Assembly: GCA_026874595.1 (NCBI GenBank)
Contig: CM049313.1
Location: forward strand, 56,565,159 to 56,629,158
Length of the DNA: 64,000 nucleotides
Origin: Sipunculus nudus
Taxonomy: Eukaryota > Annelida > Sipuncula > Golfingiida > Sipunculidae
Direction: 5' to 3'
Shown here: positions 1 to 13,800 of the stretch, one piece after another
Layout of the letters: every line of letters begins with the position of its first letter
Position numbering within the stretch: position 1 is the first letter of the stretch
Position numbers and translations under genes: made by a program
The notes under the pieces: model-generated
What the model saw: only the letters and a program-made list of their open reading frames with translations
What the model was told of the DNA's origin: nothing
Database searches by the model: none

Positions 1-1742
1 TACTCTGAGGTCCGACTCAAGGTTGGACTTTAATATCTGCAGAGAGAGCTTGGTGGTAAATAGACCTGAATCTTCCAAGTAGAAGCCAATATAATATTCT
101 GGGGATGACTTGGACTTTCATCCACAAATTATAGGGGATACTTAAATGCAAACAGCTTTTTCCTGCAGAGTTTTCTTTATTGTGCAGTCTCATTTAGGCC
201 CTGTCATTGGGTGTGGACATTACTTTCATCATTGACTTTACATTTATAAAAAAACTTTGACAATTTTGAAGTGTTCTTTTTGCCTGGTATATATTTATTT
301 TATTGCATTCGGTTTTTATTTGCAGAAAAGATTATGCTGAAATGTTCTTACTTATTATCATGATCATGATACTTCTGAAGTATGTTTTTGAAAAAACATT
401 TAACTGTTGATTTTGAGGAAACTACAAATGCAGGATGATTTAGTATATGGCCAAATTAACATTTTAATAAAAAAGAGAAAGTTTTGTAAGCTGTTGAAAA
501 TGATAATTTACATAGCTTAGTTACATTTGTAAAATTGAAAACTATTTTGTAAAATTGGAAACTATTTTCTGAAATTGGGGAAACAATTTTCTAACATTGG
601 AAACTATTTTGTCTTATGAGACTATTTTTGATAGTTTGAGCCTGAGACTGACCCCAAAATAGTAAAGTAACACCACACCAAATCCTGTAGCAAGCTTGGC
701 TATTTTCAGGGTGTAGATCGATGAATAAGTCAATCAGATGCAGAGCTCCAGTCTCATCTTTTCTGAACTCTTAGACTTGTTACCTACTCATCGTCAAGTT
801 GTTGGTGTCTTATCTGACTTCATCAGTATACTGTGATGAATAGGTCAATCACAGGCAGGGAGCCAGTCTAATTTTCTGTGAGGCGTAGACTTGTTACCTC
901 TGTTTAATGAAGTTATTGGACTATATGTAAAGATTAGATTTGCAGACAGATTGTCAGCTTGACTGATAGTAAGAGGCCCCATGCGCCGACAGAGATAAAA
1001 ACATCTGCAGATTATTTCTCTGTGGTAGACATAGATTTCCTTTAGGTTGGACAGGTTATACATTTACATCCTGTGATATAGAACAAAATCTCATATCTCC
1101 CTAAACAGACCACAGGCTGTACCATTGTCATTTATTATGAAAGGCTAAATAACCTCTGAACTGGAATTGGGAGATATTTCCTAAGGTGTGCTGGACCAGT
1201 ATCTTGTAAAAGAATTTACATCTCGAATAAACAGTCATTCTGCTTTGTCTCTGTCTCTTTGTGTGACAACTTGACTTCTTAATATACTTGATTTTCTGTC
1301 CATCATCTTGTAATGCTTACTGTATTGGTAAATCTTTATTTCACATCACTGACTGAAAACCTGAGATGAAAATTTGCACCATTCTGTAGTCTTTGATCTT
1401 GATATAATTAAAAAGGTGTTGTGAAGTCTCAGCCTACTCAACCACAGTGCTTTCTAGGACAGTATATTTATGACATTACTTTTTTCAACTTATCATGTTA
1501 TTAAGTTATTTTTTGTGCAATACTCAGATAAATTAAGTTTATCAAAAATACACCTTTTGCAACTCCTGAAAATGTTTTCATCACATGATCTTATAAGATC
1601 TTTTCATAGATTTTCCATTTAATGAACCCTAATTGAAACACCTTCATGATCAGGTATCCTATTCATTAGTCCTCATTTCCTTTATCCTTTCCAGGTAGTT
1701 TGTGATTACTAATGAGTGTTTCTCAACAATATGTGGCTTATG
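1..1742. other. Upstream non-coding sequence with small local duplications
   Basis: No supportable gene. About 525-640 holds short imperfect tandem copies of a roughly 22-bp unit (aaattggaaactatttt). A diverged tandem pair (unit about 115 bp) spans 720-950; each copy contains gatgaata-gtcaatca and later tagacttgttacct. The rest is AT-rich single-copy sequence. Confidence 0.6.
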
Positions 1743-3938
1743 TATATGTCAGAGACGAGATTGAAATCCAGGCGGATTTTAAATTCGCCCCGAGACGAGA
1801 TTGCGATTGTGATCTCGCCTAGGCGAGATTGCAATTGTGATCTTGGCTAGACAGATTTTAAACTCGCCTAGACGAGATCACAATCGCAATCTCGCCTAGG
1901 CAAGATTAAAATCCATCATGGAGCAGGCCATGATTTTAATCTCGCCTAGGCGAGTTTAAAATCTGTCTGGTGTCATCCAGGCGAGTTTAAAATCTGCCTG
2001 ATATCACTTGGGCGAGTTTAAAATCTGCCTAGGCGAGATTAAAATAGTGATCTGATCTAATTTCCCAATAAATTATGCATTGTAATTGTCTTATGAAAGA
2101 TGTTTGCAGTCAGATTTTCAATATTTTAACACTGAATGGTTACGTATAGTTCACAAGTAATATATCTATTAATATTTACAGAATATTATATTATTAATTT
2201 AATAATTAACATTAATTTTGGAAATGGAATATTTTATATTATATATTTTTTATTAATATGGTTATGTATAGTTCACAAGTAATATATATTTAATATTATT
2301 TACAGAATATTATAATATTTATGTAATAATTAACATTAATTTTTTTATTTTATATTTTTATTTATAAACTATGTAATAAGAAACTTACATTGGTATTGTA
2401 TATGGCATATTCAAATGATATATGATGTGGGCTGCTGCTGATTATTTACATAATAATTTTATTGTCAATATTAATTTGAAGGGAAACTGGAATTAGTAAT
2501 ATTAGTAATGTAGTATTTTAAAAAGACAAAAGGAACATAGCTCATTTTTTTTATCAATATAATTCAATGCATGTTCACATGAATAAATGATCTATTACTC
2601 TGTGAATCTAGAAATCATATTTTTTTTCTGATATGATATAATACTGTCCAAAAAAAAGGCAGTTATCTTGTAACACAGTCTACATAAATATTGAAGCTTC
2701 ACAAAGTGCCTCACAAAACATTAAAAAAAAAGATCGGAAGAATATTATATACATTATAAGAAAAGACTAAATAAGACAAAGAAATATTCACTTGCATACA
2801 TCTGTGTATCAACTTTTACCTTTTCTCATATGATGTTTAATTACCTAAAAAAAGGATGGTGTATCAAAGTCCATCATGAATACCGATACCCTGCATATTT
2901 TGTACCATAAGTGTACATGTTTTGACTGTTGAGTGTTGAATACCTGGGTGAAAAGAAACATTTGAACTAGATCAACCAACTAATTTGTTCTGTTTGTCCT
3001 GTAAGAATTATCAAATAAGATGATTGTTTATGTTAATGTGTAATATACTCATTAAATAGTGAAGTAATAGCTATCTAAACTAATCTATCTATCTGTCTAT
3101 CTATCTATCTATGATTGATTCAATATGCAAGTGGATGACTTTTTCCCCCAGATTTGCTCTTCATAATATCTCATAAGTGTGCTTCAATATACTTCTTGTT
3201 ACTCTCTAATTGCCATTTATTTAAATACAATTACAAATTATTTTTTTGTAAAAATTATTAATGATATTTACAATCCTAAGGTTGTTAAGAAAACTGGAGA
3301 AAAAAAATAAAGATTAATTAATGTTTAGCGAATAATTGGCATGATAAGGATGCTGTAGACCACATGAAACACGTCAAAGGTTCAAATAATAATCAAATAT
3401 CTATTTCATAATTCTGTTTCCAAAATTAATGTTAATTATCAAATGAATAATTATTACATTACTGTAAAAAAGTTAATTATTACATTAATACTATAATATT
3501 CTGTAAATATTAATAAATATATTACCTTTTAACTATATATAACCATTCAGTGTTAAAATATTGAAAATCCGACTGAAAACATTTTTCATATGTCAATTAC
3601 AATGCTTAATATATTAGGAAATTAGATCAGATCACTATTTTAATCTCGCCTAGGCAGATTTTAAACTCGCCTAAGTAATATCAGGCAGATTTTAAACTCG
3701 CCTGGATGACACCAGACGGATTTTAAACTCGCCTAGACGAGATTAAAATTCTGGCCTGCTCCATGATGGGATTTTAATCTCGCCTAGGCGAGATTGCGAT
3801 TGTGATCTCGTCTAGGCGAGTTTAAAATCTGTCTAGCCGAGATCACAATTGGAAACTCGCCTAGGCGAGATCACAATCGCAATCTCGTCTAGGCGAATTT
3901 AAAATCCGCCTGGATTTCAATCTCGTCTCTGACATATA
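1743..3938. mobile_element. Foldback / long-TIR non-autonomous DNA element
   Basis: Two inverted arms of about 0.5 kb (1743-2230 and 3417-3938) run inward from TATATGTCAGAGACGAGATT, whose complement ends the right arm. The outer 300 bp of each arm is a mosaic of CTCGCCTAGGCGAG-type palindromes joined by tttaaaatc or acaatcgcaatc spacers. The inner part of the arms includes ttttcaatattttaacactg and its complement. The centre (2230-3417) is AT-rich with no coding capacity. Flanks are compatible with a TA or TATA target site, but this is ambiguous. Superfamily not assigned. Confidence 0.85.
3086..3115. repeat. Microsatellite (ATCT)n
   Basis: About seven copies of atct with one interruption, inside the centre of the foldback element. 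Confidence 0.85.
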
Positions 3939-6900
3939 TATTTAAGTACAGTGTTGACACCTAGGCATTATATAGGAAGGACTAGGATGACTGTTAGTGT
4001 TACTGCATGTGAATGAGCTAGAGTGCACTCAAAGCAGTAGAAAATTATATAATCATTAGGGGCAGGGTTCCAGCTGCCTTACCATAGAAAACACAGTGAT
4101 GTCAGCATTGAGGTGGTATATAATGAAACATACCATATGCTTCCATTATTATGACAATAGGTCAACAGAAAAAGGGGACAGGTGTGCCAGAATTTATTTA
4201 TATGCAGCAGCTTCACAAGGAATATGTATAAACCATTTTTGAAGTATTGGTAAGTGCACATGTGCTTAGTTGTGATATATTTGTCATAGTTGTGGTGTTT
4301 ATGATCTATTGAAGCTTCATAATGTCAATTTATACTTGTTAATGGGAAGAAAAGGATCAGTCCTTAATGGCTTTACTACAGGAATTCCAAAGTTGCACAG
4401 ATGAAAGATACTGTAATATGTTTTTTTAGTTGTGATATAGAAATATGTGTTTGATTGATGTTGTCTTAGTTATAATTTAAGATCATTTGTTAGAGAAGTT
4501 TGGTGTCAGACCTGTTTTATGGACTTTATATTGAGACACATGTCATTAGTAAAAAGAGTCTGTTGGGAATTTATTACTTGATGTGTGTAGTTAATGAGAA
4601 GAAGTGCAGTTAATTAATATGACTGTGTCCTCAGATGATTAAAACATTGATGGTTGCATTGTGTTAATGAGTGCAGCGAAATAATACTGGTGTTAACAGT
4701 CGGACCAGTTTTGCATGTTACATCACAATTCATGATCATTTACATCAGGTGTTTATAAATTCTGTTTACCTCCCTGATTGAAAGATAGGTGTTCTTTAAC
4801 ATAATATATTAATATAATATACCTATTGAAGAGTAAAGTTTCACCATTCCCAGTCCTGTAACTTTTATGCATCGAGATACCTATAACTTTTATATTTCTA
4901 CGAATATTTGTGTTTTGCTGGTTCTTCATGATTAATCATTGATATAAATGTAGACAGGAGGCCGTATTCTTGCCCATGAACAGTGATAAGTCAAGTGAAC
5001 CTGAGCTCTGGTTTGACAGAACTGGGCCAGTCATCCGATATAAATGGAAGTATTCAGCATCTATAAAGGCATCCTGTGTGAACACTAAGAAAGGAAGAAA
5101 TGACCAGCTTTATGTCCTGTCTCCAGTTTTTTGTCACTCGACTGAGTGGCCAATTGTTGTCATCCAGACGACTGTCAGTTCTGCTGATTTGTAAGGCACT
5201 TGCAGCAGGACTAGCACAGTGGCAGTCCTTCAGACCAACTGTCAGTGGCTGGAACTGGGCAGTTTATAGCAAGTTCAGAGTTGATGTGATATCATTCCCC
5301 ATTTATCCTGCCAGTCATGTGTTATGCCCTCAATGAATATGGTATATTTGCATTTTCAGCGAAACCTCTGTACTTACGTATCCATAGGAACAGTTATCAA
5401 GTAGTGTTTTGTGTTTATCGGTGTAACAAGAGACTCTTGCTGTATTGAATTCTGATTATCAGAATCTAGGTTAGAATAAGCAGTAAATGTCTATCACAGA
5501 ATTGTACCATCCAGTCCATGAGCACTTATCTTGTGTCATCAATTATTTGATTGAGCTTGGGCTTACATCATTGGCATGTGTATCCAGGAATTCTAAGTGT
5601 ACCATGTTTGTATTAAATAATTTAATTTCTTTTAATTAATAAATCATATTTATGATTAAATATATTTGAGAAATTTAATTTATGCTACAAAAATTTGATA
5701 TACCCATGTGATTGTTTGTAAGTTCCTCAGTTGAGACTTTAGAGTTTTAACATAAGAAAAATGCAATTCTGCAGAGTGTCCGCAGAGTACGGTGGATTCA
5801 AGACACAGTTGTAAATTATTAAGTCTGCTTAACAGAGTTCTTTTTTACAACAATGACCAGTTGCATTTGGAATACAAATGTAGAACAGTTCTGTCAAACA
5901 GCTGCAGTTCTTGATTCAGGAAAGTCATAAATTTTAATAATGAAAAGACCCAAGAGGTAACTATTAGAGGTGTGTATGCATTTCTCAAGTGGTTTTTGAA
6001 TTAAAATTAGCAGATATTCTTATAACTTAATTCTACTCAATGTAGCTAACATTAGTTTGATTTTGTTCAGTAATTTATTGGAAAATCTACTGCATTGCGT
6101 CAGAAGCTTCATTAAAAAATCAGGTTTACATAATGGTTTATAGAAACCATTTAAAGTAAAATATCAAGTTTGGTAAAATTTGCCTATGGCATGGAAAAAG
6201 TTTCTAATTTTGCATCACACTTGATTTGTCACAGAATTGATGTATATCTATGGCACACATTTTTGGCTTATATTTAGGCCATCCTTTATTTTATTTATCA
6301 ACAAGTAATTAGATTGTAATTACAGTCCCATCAGGAGAACAGCAGGTGGCGCAACATAAATTGGACACAACTTGCTCCACTGTTGGTATTCAACCAGGGC
6401 TTGCAGAGGGAGGAAACTGCTTCAAATTTATTCATTAGTTGGCCACAACAGGGGGCTTGATCTGATTTGTTAAGACTCTTCTTGTAACAGACTGGTTTCC
6501 TCTCTCTCATTTGTTAACAAGATAAGGGAGACTTGAGACGGGGAGAACACAGACATACACGTTAATGAGACAACTTGCAAATCTGTCTGTGGTGAGAAGG
6601 AAAATTTAAAGGGCAAATCATGCTAGGTCTGTGTCTTAATCTTGTAGTTAAAGAAACATGCATTCTTTGGAAAGTGGATTGAGGCATGAGGTTAACTAAT
6701 GTGGTTAACTGTTTGACTGGATTTTGCCCAGATTTGTATGAATGATCCTGAGATAAACTATTAACAATAAAAAAACTAGCTTATTCGGTTCGCCAAATTT
6801 TCCTCTTTGTCATTCTTCCTAGGATACATTGTTATCTGCATCTTTACCTTTTTTTCCATGATCTGTTTGTTAATTGTACATCTGGACCTTCCCTCCATGG

Positions 6901-7569
6901 TCTTACAGTTATCTACTTTTTTGGCCTTTCTTCCATGGTCTTACAGTTATCTGCTTCCTGACCATTCTTTGTGCTGAAGGTTTCAACCTGTTGGCCTTTA
7001 ATTCTTCCATGTTCCGTTGGTTTGTCTTCTGTAATGCTGTGGTTTTTCTTCTGTGGTTTTTTGGCCCTCTTCCATCATTCCACAGTTATCTACTTCTGGC
7101 TTGCCTTCTGTTTTCTAATGAATACCTACCATCTTGGCATTTCTATCATGGTAATATGGTCATCCACTTGTTAAACTCTTTTTCATTTCATGAATTGGTT
7201 ATCTACATCTAGGTCTTTTTCCCACATATAATTTTCTACTTTCTCACAAAAAAATCAGTGTTTTTGTATATAATCAGATTGATATTTTCTTCACTGGATC
7301 AGATTACTATGGCAGCAGGTATACTTATATAACATTTCAATTAATTGTCATCTTGTGGTTAAATTCATTTTTAGCATCTTTACAAAATGTCAGCCAAACA
7401 ATATTGACTCATGCCTGTAGGAATGGTTGAGGTTTCTTTCAAGTTACCGTCGGTAACCAATATGAGGATACAATTCAGGAAAACCCACACAAGTTCATTG
7501 TTAATAGTTATATAAAATGGTATGTCTCCATCAGATACATTTTTGTAAAATTCTTCATGCTTCTTTCAG
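3939..7569. other. 5' flank or intron before the first coding exon
   Basis: AT-rich sequence without a supportable gene; ORFs here are short and unlike known proteins. It should contain the end of an upstream intron, because the first coding exon has an acceptor at 7569, but no 5' UTR exon could be singled out. A degenerate Pyr-rich tandem repeat lies at 6830-7215. Confidence 0.5.
6830..7215. repeat. Degenerate pyrimidine-rich tandem repeat
   Basis: Imperfect reiterations of a roughly 40-50 bp unit containing tcttccatggtcttacagttatct (near 6890, 6930 and, diverged, 7070). A spurious 112-codon hydrophobic reading frame arises from the repeat and is not considered a gene. Confidence 0.6.
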
Positions 7570-7590
7570 ATGAAGACTCAACATGGATGA
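7570..7590 (+). promoter_or_regulatory. Overlapping upstream ORF at the DENND4 start
   Basis: The exon containing the main start opens, directly after the acceptor, with another ATG (7570) that reads six codons (M-K-T-Q-H-G) to a TGA at 7588-7590, overlapping the main ATG at 7583 in another frame. If the 5' UTR splices here, ribosomes meet this ATG first. Its strength depends on the unseen upstream exon bases. A role in translation is inference. Confidence 0.45.
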
Positions 7591-7881
7591 AAAGAAGAGA
7601 GTTGCTGATTACTTCGTGGTTGCAGGGTTGTCTGAAAACCCAGTGCCACTGGAGGAGTTTTCAGATGAAGCCGTGCTCAAACCCACACACAAGCAAGACC
7701 CCATTGTAGATATCGCAGTTATTAATAAAACACTAGGTGAGCAATGCCCACCAAGGTACAAGTGTATAGAAACAACACCATCAGGACTACCAGCAGATCT
7801 TAACCATGGGAGTATACGGAGCCCAGAAATTTATCTGTGTTACAAACGAGGAAGACACAAGCCACCCCTCACTGATATCGG
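7583..7881 (+). CDS. DENND4: DENND4 exon 1 (first coding exon)
   Basis: Residues 1-99 plus two bases of codon 100. The exon itself starts at 7570 after the acceptor ttctttcag, so 13 nt of 5' UTR are seen and at least one upstream non-coding exon must exist. The start codon has a strong context (A at -3, G at +4). The reading begins [16 protein letters not shown], the conserved N-terminus of the family, and ends in the first MABP strand motif ([11 protein letters not shown]). Donor gg|gtaagg, phase 2. The first intron is 17.3 kb and is full of repeats. Confidence 0.93.
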
Positions 7882-10800
7882 GTAAGGAATTTTTATGTTT
7901 TACGAATTTAACAAGGTCTCAGATGAGATATCATTGTCATTCCTGAGGAAATTCTACTTTGTCTTATATAATATGCACCATTCCAGGTGGTTTTGATTCA
8001 TGAACTTCAGAAGAAATTTGAGTAGAAAATTAGGACAAAGTTTGTTGCTTTTTGACGATATAGTTTTTGGTTAAACATGTTTATCAAAGGTAAGTTTTAT
8101 ATAAAAGCTTCCTGTTAATTTTATGAAAAAGTAAGACATGCATGAGACAATTGCAGTATGATCAATAGAGACTTACTTCTTGAATATATTAGTCTACAGA
8201 TAAAACAAATATGAAAAAATGAGAATACCTGCTGTGAAACTTGCTGTTAGTGGGACTAAGTGGGTTTCTAAGCAACGTTAAAGGTTTAGGCAGGATGATT
8301 TTAAATGCCCCACTGGACAAATTGTTTTGTCAAATGTTCCCCGGCAAAATTGTTTGGATTACATCAGGCTTATATTAATAGTATTAGAAAGAAGAAGAAG
8401 AACAACCTATAAAGTGAAACGTGTGTTATGAGACCACCTTGGGACTGGCCAAAAGTGGTCTTAATTCACTGGTGGTCTGATTAGACAGGTCAGTTATAAA
8501 CAATGTGAATGCTCTCAGTTCACCCCAAAATGGTCTTATAAGACAGGTGGTGTATAAGACAGGTTCCACTCTGGAATTAATAATGGTAATAATAATATTA
8601 ATAATGATAATAATAATAATGCTAATAATAATATTGTTTCTATTGCCTGTAAAGTAGTGGCCAAGATGGTGACATTTTTATTTCCTGCAAGTGCAAGTCT
8701 TATTTTTCATGTGAACTTCAAATGCCAATCATTTTTAAATCAGTAGGGTAACACTTGGTGCTTCAGACTTAGTTTTAAGAGTACAATCATAGAAGTATAG
8801 ACACTCCTGAAATCCTATTGAACTCTGTACCGTGTCAGGTTGTGGGAGGCTGTCACCAGGTCAAGATCTGTCACAGAATATCCTAAGTTCCTCAGGTGTA
8901 AGTGGCGTAGGTGTTCAGGACACATTCATGTGACACATGTTGTTATTATGGTGTCTATATATCTAACTTGGCCTTGCTTCCCACGGTGCATGTGAACAAG
9001 GATGGGCATTCTCATCTATATATATGTATGCAGTCTGAACCTCACAGCATGAAAAAGTTTATTATATGTCACACTCGAACTCACATATGTTTGAATTAGT
9101 ATACATGGCAATTCATATCACATACACATTGTGGGTGGCAAGTTTATTTTATGATATACATACATTTTAAAGTTTTAATCAATCAATCCAAAGTTTTATC
9201 TGTTGCAGATGGAAGATATTGTGGTTGGCTTCATATTCGCGAGGCTGAAATTTCGCGATTTCTAAATTTTGAATGTTTTGCGAGGGTTTCATTTTCGCGA
9301 TTGCGCCAGAATCTATGAAATCGAAGTACAATAATATTTACATTTATTATAAAATAAAAATAAATCCCACAATACGTAACTCATTACAGTTATAGTCATT
9401 GTATTATAACCTGTCTCATAATTGATGTTTTGACACTTATCATTACGTGTTTGTATGAGAAGGTTGCGATCCCATCCACAGATGATGTTGTTGATTTACA
9501 AACCTTGTTTCCGGAGGTGTGATAACAAATTCATTTGTGCAGAATCTGCAGATGCATCATATCCTCTTGTTCGTCCTCGATAAAAGGGCAGCTTATTCCT
9601 GAGGGTTTCATATTCGCGATTAAATCCCATTCGCGAATATCACGAAAAATAAAACCCTTGCGAACCAAAAAGGCAACCACAGTATGCTCTTTAACCAATA
9701 TAATTAACACAAAAGCAAAGATACCATTGTTGTTTTGTTGCATGTACCTCATATTCTAGAAATACATACTGAATTTGGTGACACTTAAAGTGACCTCTGT
9801 TGGATCTATCTTTAACTGATTTTTTGTTCTTGATCACCTCGTATTCTTCATTCTGTTTTTACATGCACTGCCACCTGTAGGTTTAGGTACAGAGGTATAA
9901 AACATGTTCAGTAGGATAAAGGTTTGATAATGTTTACTGGAAATGCATGGGATAATGAAGGTGGGTCACTTAAAGATCAGAAGTTGTATAGGGTGTGGTA
10001 CATAGTGAAGTCTTCTTCTCTGGTAAGGTTTTAATGTAGCAGAACCTGTAGACCTCATTTTATACATGACATCATGTTACTGAGTTCAAAGTGTTATGAC
10101 ATCATTTTTCTGAGTTCTAAGTGTTATTATTACACAGGATATTAATTTAAAAGAACAAGTAAAACTCATCCTGAACATGTGTTACTGCATGGGGTGGTAC
10201 CTGAGTTTAATAAACATCCAGTACTTACCTGTGTACATAGCATACCTGAGCTGTGTGATCTACAGGTATGATTACCTGTTTGGGGACATTGTTCTCTGTA
10301 AATACATGCAAACAGGTAGACAGGATCCTTCAGTACAAAAGGGTCACTTGAAACTTGAGGAGGGCCTGTTAGCTACAGCTGATTGGCTGCCTTGTCAAAC
10401 AGCTCATTGCTGCCCTCTGTAGGGGCACCTTACTACTTAACCTTTACTTAAAGGATAAACAGAATAGTTTGAAAAGGTCAGGAGTATGACAAGGAAGAAT
10501 AGAATGAGGTTTTAGGAAAAATTGACTGCTGAGGACAATTTGCTTTACCATTCAGTAGGAGCACTACAGGCAGGTCATTTATACCAGGTGTCCATTCATT
10601 AACTGTGGGAGCTGACAGAAGATTGGTTTACCTGGGTTGTCCTGATACCGGTTATTTTTAGCTTTGGTAATAGACTGTGTGAATGAACTGCTCACATTCA
10701 GGTCATCAAATGTTGCTTCATGTGAGGGCTTGTAGGAAACATAATGCTAATTAAGTGATGGGCATATTATGATGGTAAACACATTGCACCTGGAGTATAA

Positions 10801-13800
10801 TGACACATCAGTATAATATATAAATTATCATGCTTTGGCTAGGTAAATGTATTTTGGAAATTACTTATTCCTGTAACAGAGTAACAAACTAACAAAAAAA
10901 CAAAGACATTGGTGAAAACATAACCTCCTAGGTGAGAATTAATATCAGATTTATTAATTAAGTGTCAAATGATCAGAGTACTTTGCTCCTGTCCTTAAAT
11001 GATTGATAAGTAAGGATTTATTTCTGTTATTATTGTTCGTCTGAGTTGTGTAACACATCTGCCCCAGGTGGATATTAAAAACAGACTGACCACCTTCCGC
11101 AAATTGACAGTAAACAGACTGGTAACTGACAACAAAAATAAAAATAATAGTCAACAAGTAGAACTGGAGACAGCATTTACTGACAGTGTGAATGGACAGC
11201 TGTACTCTTAGACTGGTGCCCCAGACACATTTTGGTGTGTAACACATATCTGACCTGAAAGGTGTGAATTGTAGCCACAGAATTAATATATAGAAAAACA
11301 TTATTCTTTGATATGGAAATTAACTTGTCACTTTCTCATCAGAAATAAGGAAAAGCCATTCAGTTGGGACTTTTTTGATTTATTCATCATGTCAGAAACA
11401 ATTATTGGATAGTTCTAACCATAGTCTGGATTGAATCGAGGTCACATCACCTTATTAATGGTTACTGCTGAATTATTCATTGTCTCCTCCTGATGGACAG
11501 GGGGACTGCAGATTTTACCAGAGAGAGAGAGAGTGGTGTAATATTCACATTAATAAACATGAATTACCAAGTGAACCATGACAGCAGGATTTTGTTATTG
11601 CCTGACAGTAAACACATGATATATTGGAAATCACATGAAACTTAAGCACCTGTTTACCAGTAACTTGGCCATATAATGGGACAAACTGTCTATGAGGTGT
11701 TGCTTATTTGATAAATATTTCAGTTATGAGCAAATTATAGCTGAGTGATTTGATTCTACCCTTCCGGCACATACCAAAAAATATTCAGCCTCATTAACAA
11801 TCACAGTAACAACAAAAATGATTATAAGAATAATAAATATAATAATAATAATAATCATAATGATAATCATAATAATTATCATAACTATAGATGTATGCAA
11901 TTGCAAAGCAATCTGTGGAAGCCTCCTCCTTTTAACACTCCCCCAGCCCATTTCCTTCCTTCGCCCCCTAAGATCCTTGCAATTGAGCATTAATGGAGAA
12001 TCAGCTATGGAGTATATAACCTTGGAAATAAGGTCAAGGTAAAAAATTAATATCAGGTGCAAATCTGTAACCCAGGACTAGTAATGTGCCCAAATTTCAG
12101 CTCTAGTACAAACAGAAAATCACAGAAGAAAAAAATAAAAATTGAAATTGACAGTTTTGCATTGGGGGAAGGGGGGGGGGACCTAAGTAGGTCTACCATC
12201 AAAACATTTTTGCCCAAATATAGATTTAGAATAAAACCTATCTACCCCTATAAGCCTCCCTGAAGGTAGAGGTTTTTTAGCTCAGCTGACTGAAAGTCAT
12301 CTGAGCTATAGCGATCACTCTTTGTCCGTCGTCCGTCTGTCCGTCTGTCCGTCCGTTAACCAGGCACAAATCGTAACCGCTGGACCTAGAACCTTGTAAC
12401 TTGGGATTCTGAGAGGTCCATAAAAAATCTCCTTGGAAACCAGAAATTAGGTCTCTGTTACCCATATCCTTTGAGCTATGTGGCCCCAAAGTACCCCCCA
12501 GAAAAGTCAAAAATTTCATACAAAAACTTCAATATCTCATTAACTACTTGACTGATGGTCATGATTTTTGGCATACATATTGATCATGAGATGTTACATC
12601 ACTTCCTGCAGACTGGTGGCGCCACCTGTATTTTTTGATTTTTTACGAATTTTTTTTCTCTATTTTTGAGACCTTTAAAAATGTGAACATCTGTTAACAA
12701 GGCACAAATCATAAAGACTGGACTTAGAATCTTAATTCTTGACACACTGAGAGGTCCATGAAAAATCTCCTTGGAAACCAGAAATTAGGTCTCTGTTACC
12801 CATATCCTTCGAGTTATTGGGCCCCAAAGTACCCCCCCAGAATAGTAAAAAATTTCATACAAAAACTTCAATATTTCAATAACTACATCACTGATGGTCT
12901 TCATTTTTGGCATACATATTGATCATGAGATGTTCGATTAGTTCCTGCAGACTGGTGGCGCCACCTGTACTGTTTGTTTTTTTACGATTTTTTCCTCTAT
13001 TTTTGAGACCTTTGAGGATGCTGTCATCTGTTAGCGTGGCATAAATCGTAACGACTGGACCTAGAATCTTCATTTTCGACACACTGAGAGACCTATGAAA
13101 AGTCTCCATGGAAACCAGAAATTAGGTCTCTGTTACCCATATCCTTCGAGCTATGGGGCCCAAAATTACCCCCCAGAATAGTCAAAAATTTCATACAAAA
13201 ACTTCAATATCTCATTAACTACATCACTGATGGTCATGATTTTCGACATACATATTGATCATGAGATGTTTCATCAGTTTGTGCAGACTGGTGGCGCCGC
13301 CTGTATTTTTCAATGTTCACGAATTGTTTTCTCCATTTTTGAGACCTTTAAGGATGTAGTTATCTGTCAACAGGGTACAAATCGTAACGACTGGACCTAG
13401 AATCTCTTCGTTCTTGACACACAGGGAGACCCATGATAAGTCTCCATGGAAACCTGAAATTTGGTCTCTGTTACCCATATCCTTTGAGCTATGGCACTCC
13501 AAAGTACAGCTCAGAATAATGGAAAATTTGATACAAAAGCTAAAGTATCTGAACAACTAATGCAGAGATAACCATAATTGTTTGCATGGATATTGATCAT
13601 GGAGTGTTTCATAAGTTTCTGCAGACTGGTGGCACCACCTGTATTTGTTCGGTTTTTTTTACGAAATTTTTCTGTATTTTTGAGACCTTTAAAGATATGA
13701 ACATCTGTTAACAGGGCACAAATCATAAAAACTGGACCAAGAATCTTCATTCTTGACACACAGGGAGACCCATGAAAAGTCTCCATGGAAACTTGAAATA

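Noticed and set aside
4970-5336. Possible upstream exon or gene (two overlapping ORFs of 74-78 codons)
   Set aside because: No homology recognised and no convincing splice-site pair; composition is only mildly different from the flanks.
6874-7212. 112-codon hydrophobic ORF
   Set aside because: Arises from a degenerate Pyr-rich tandem repeat; no family resemblance, no start context or splice support.
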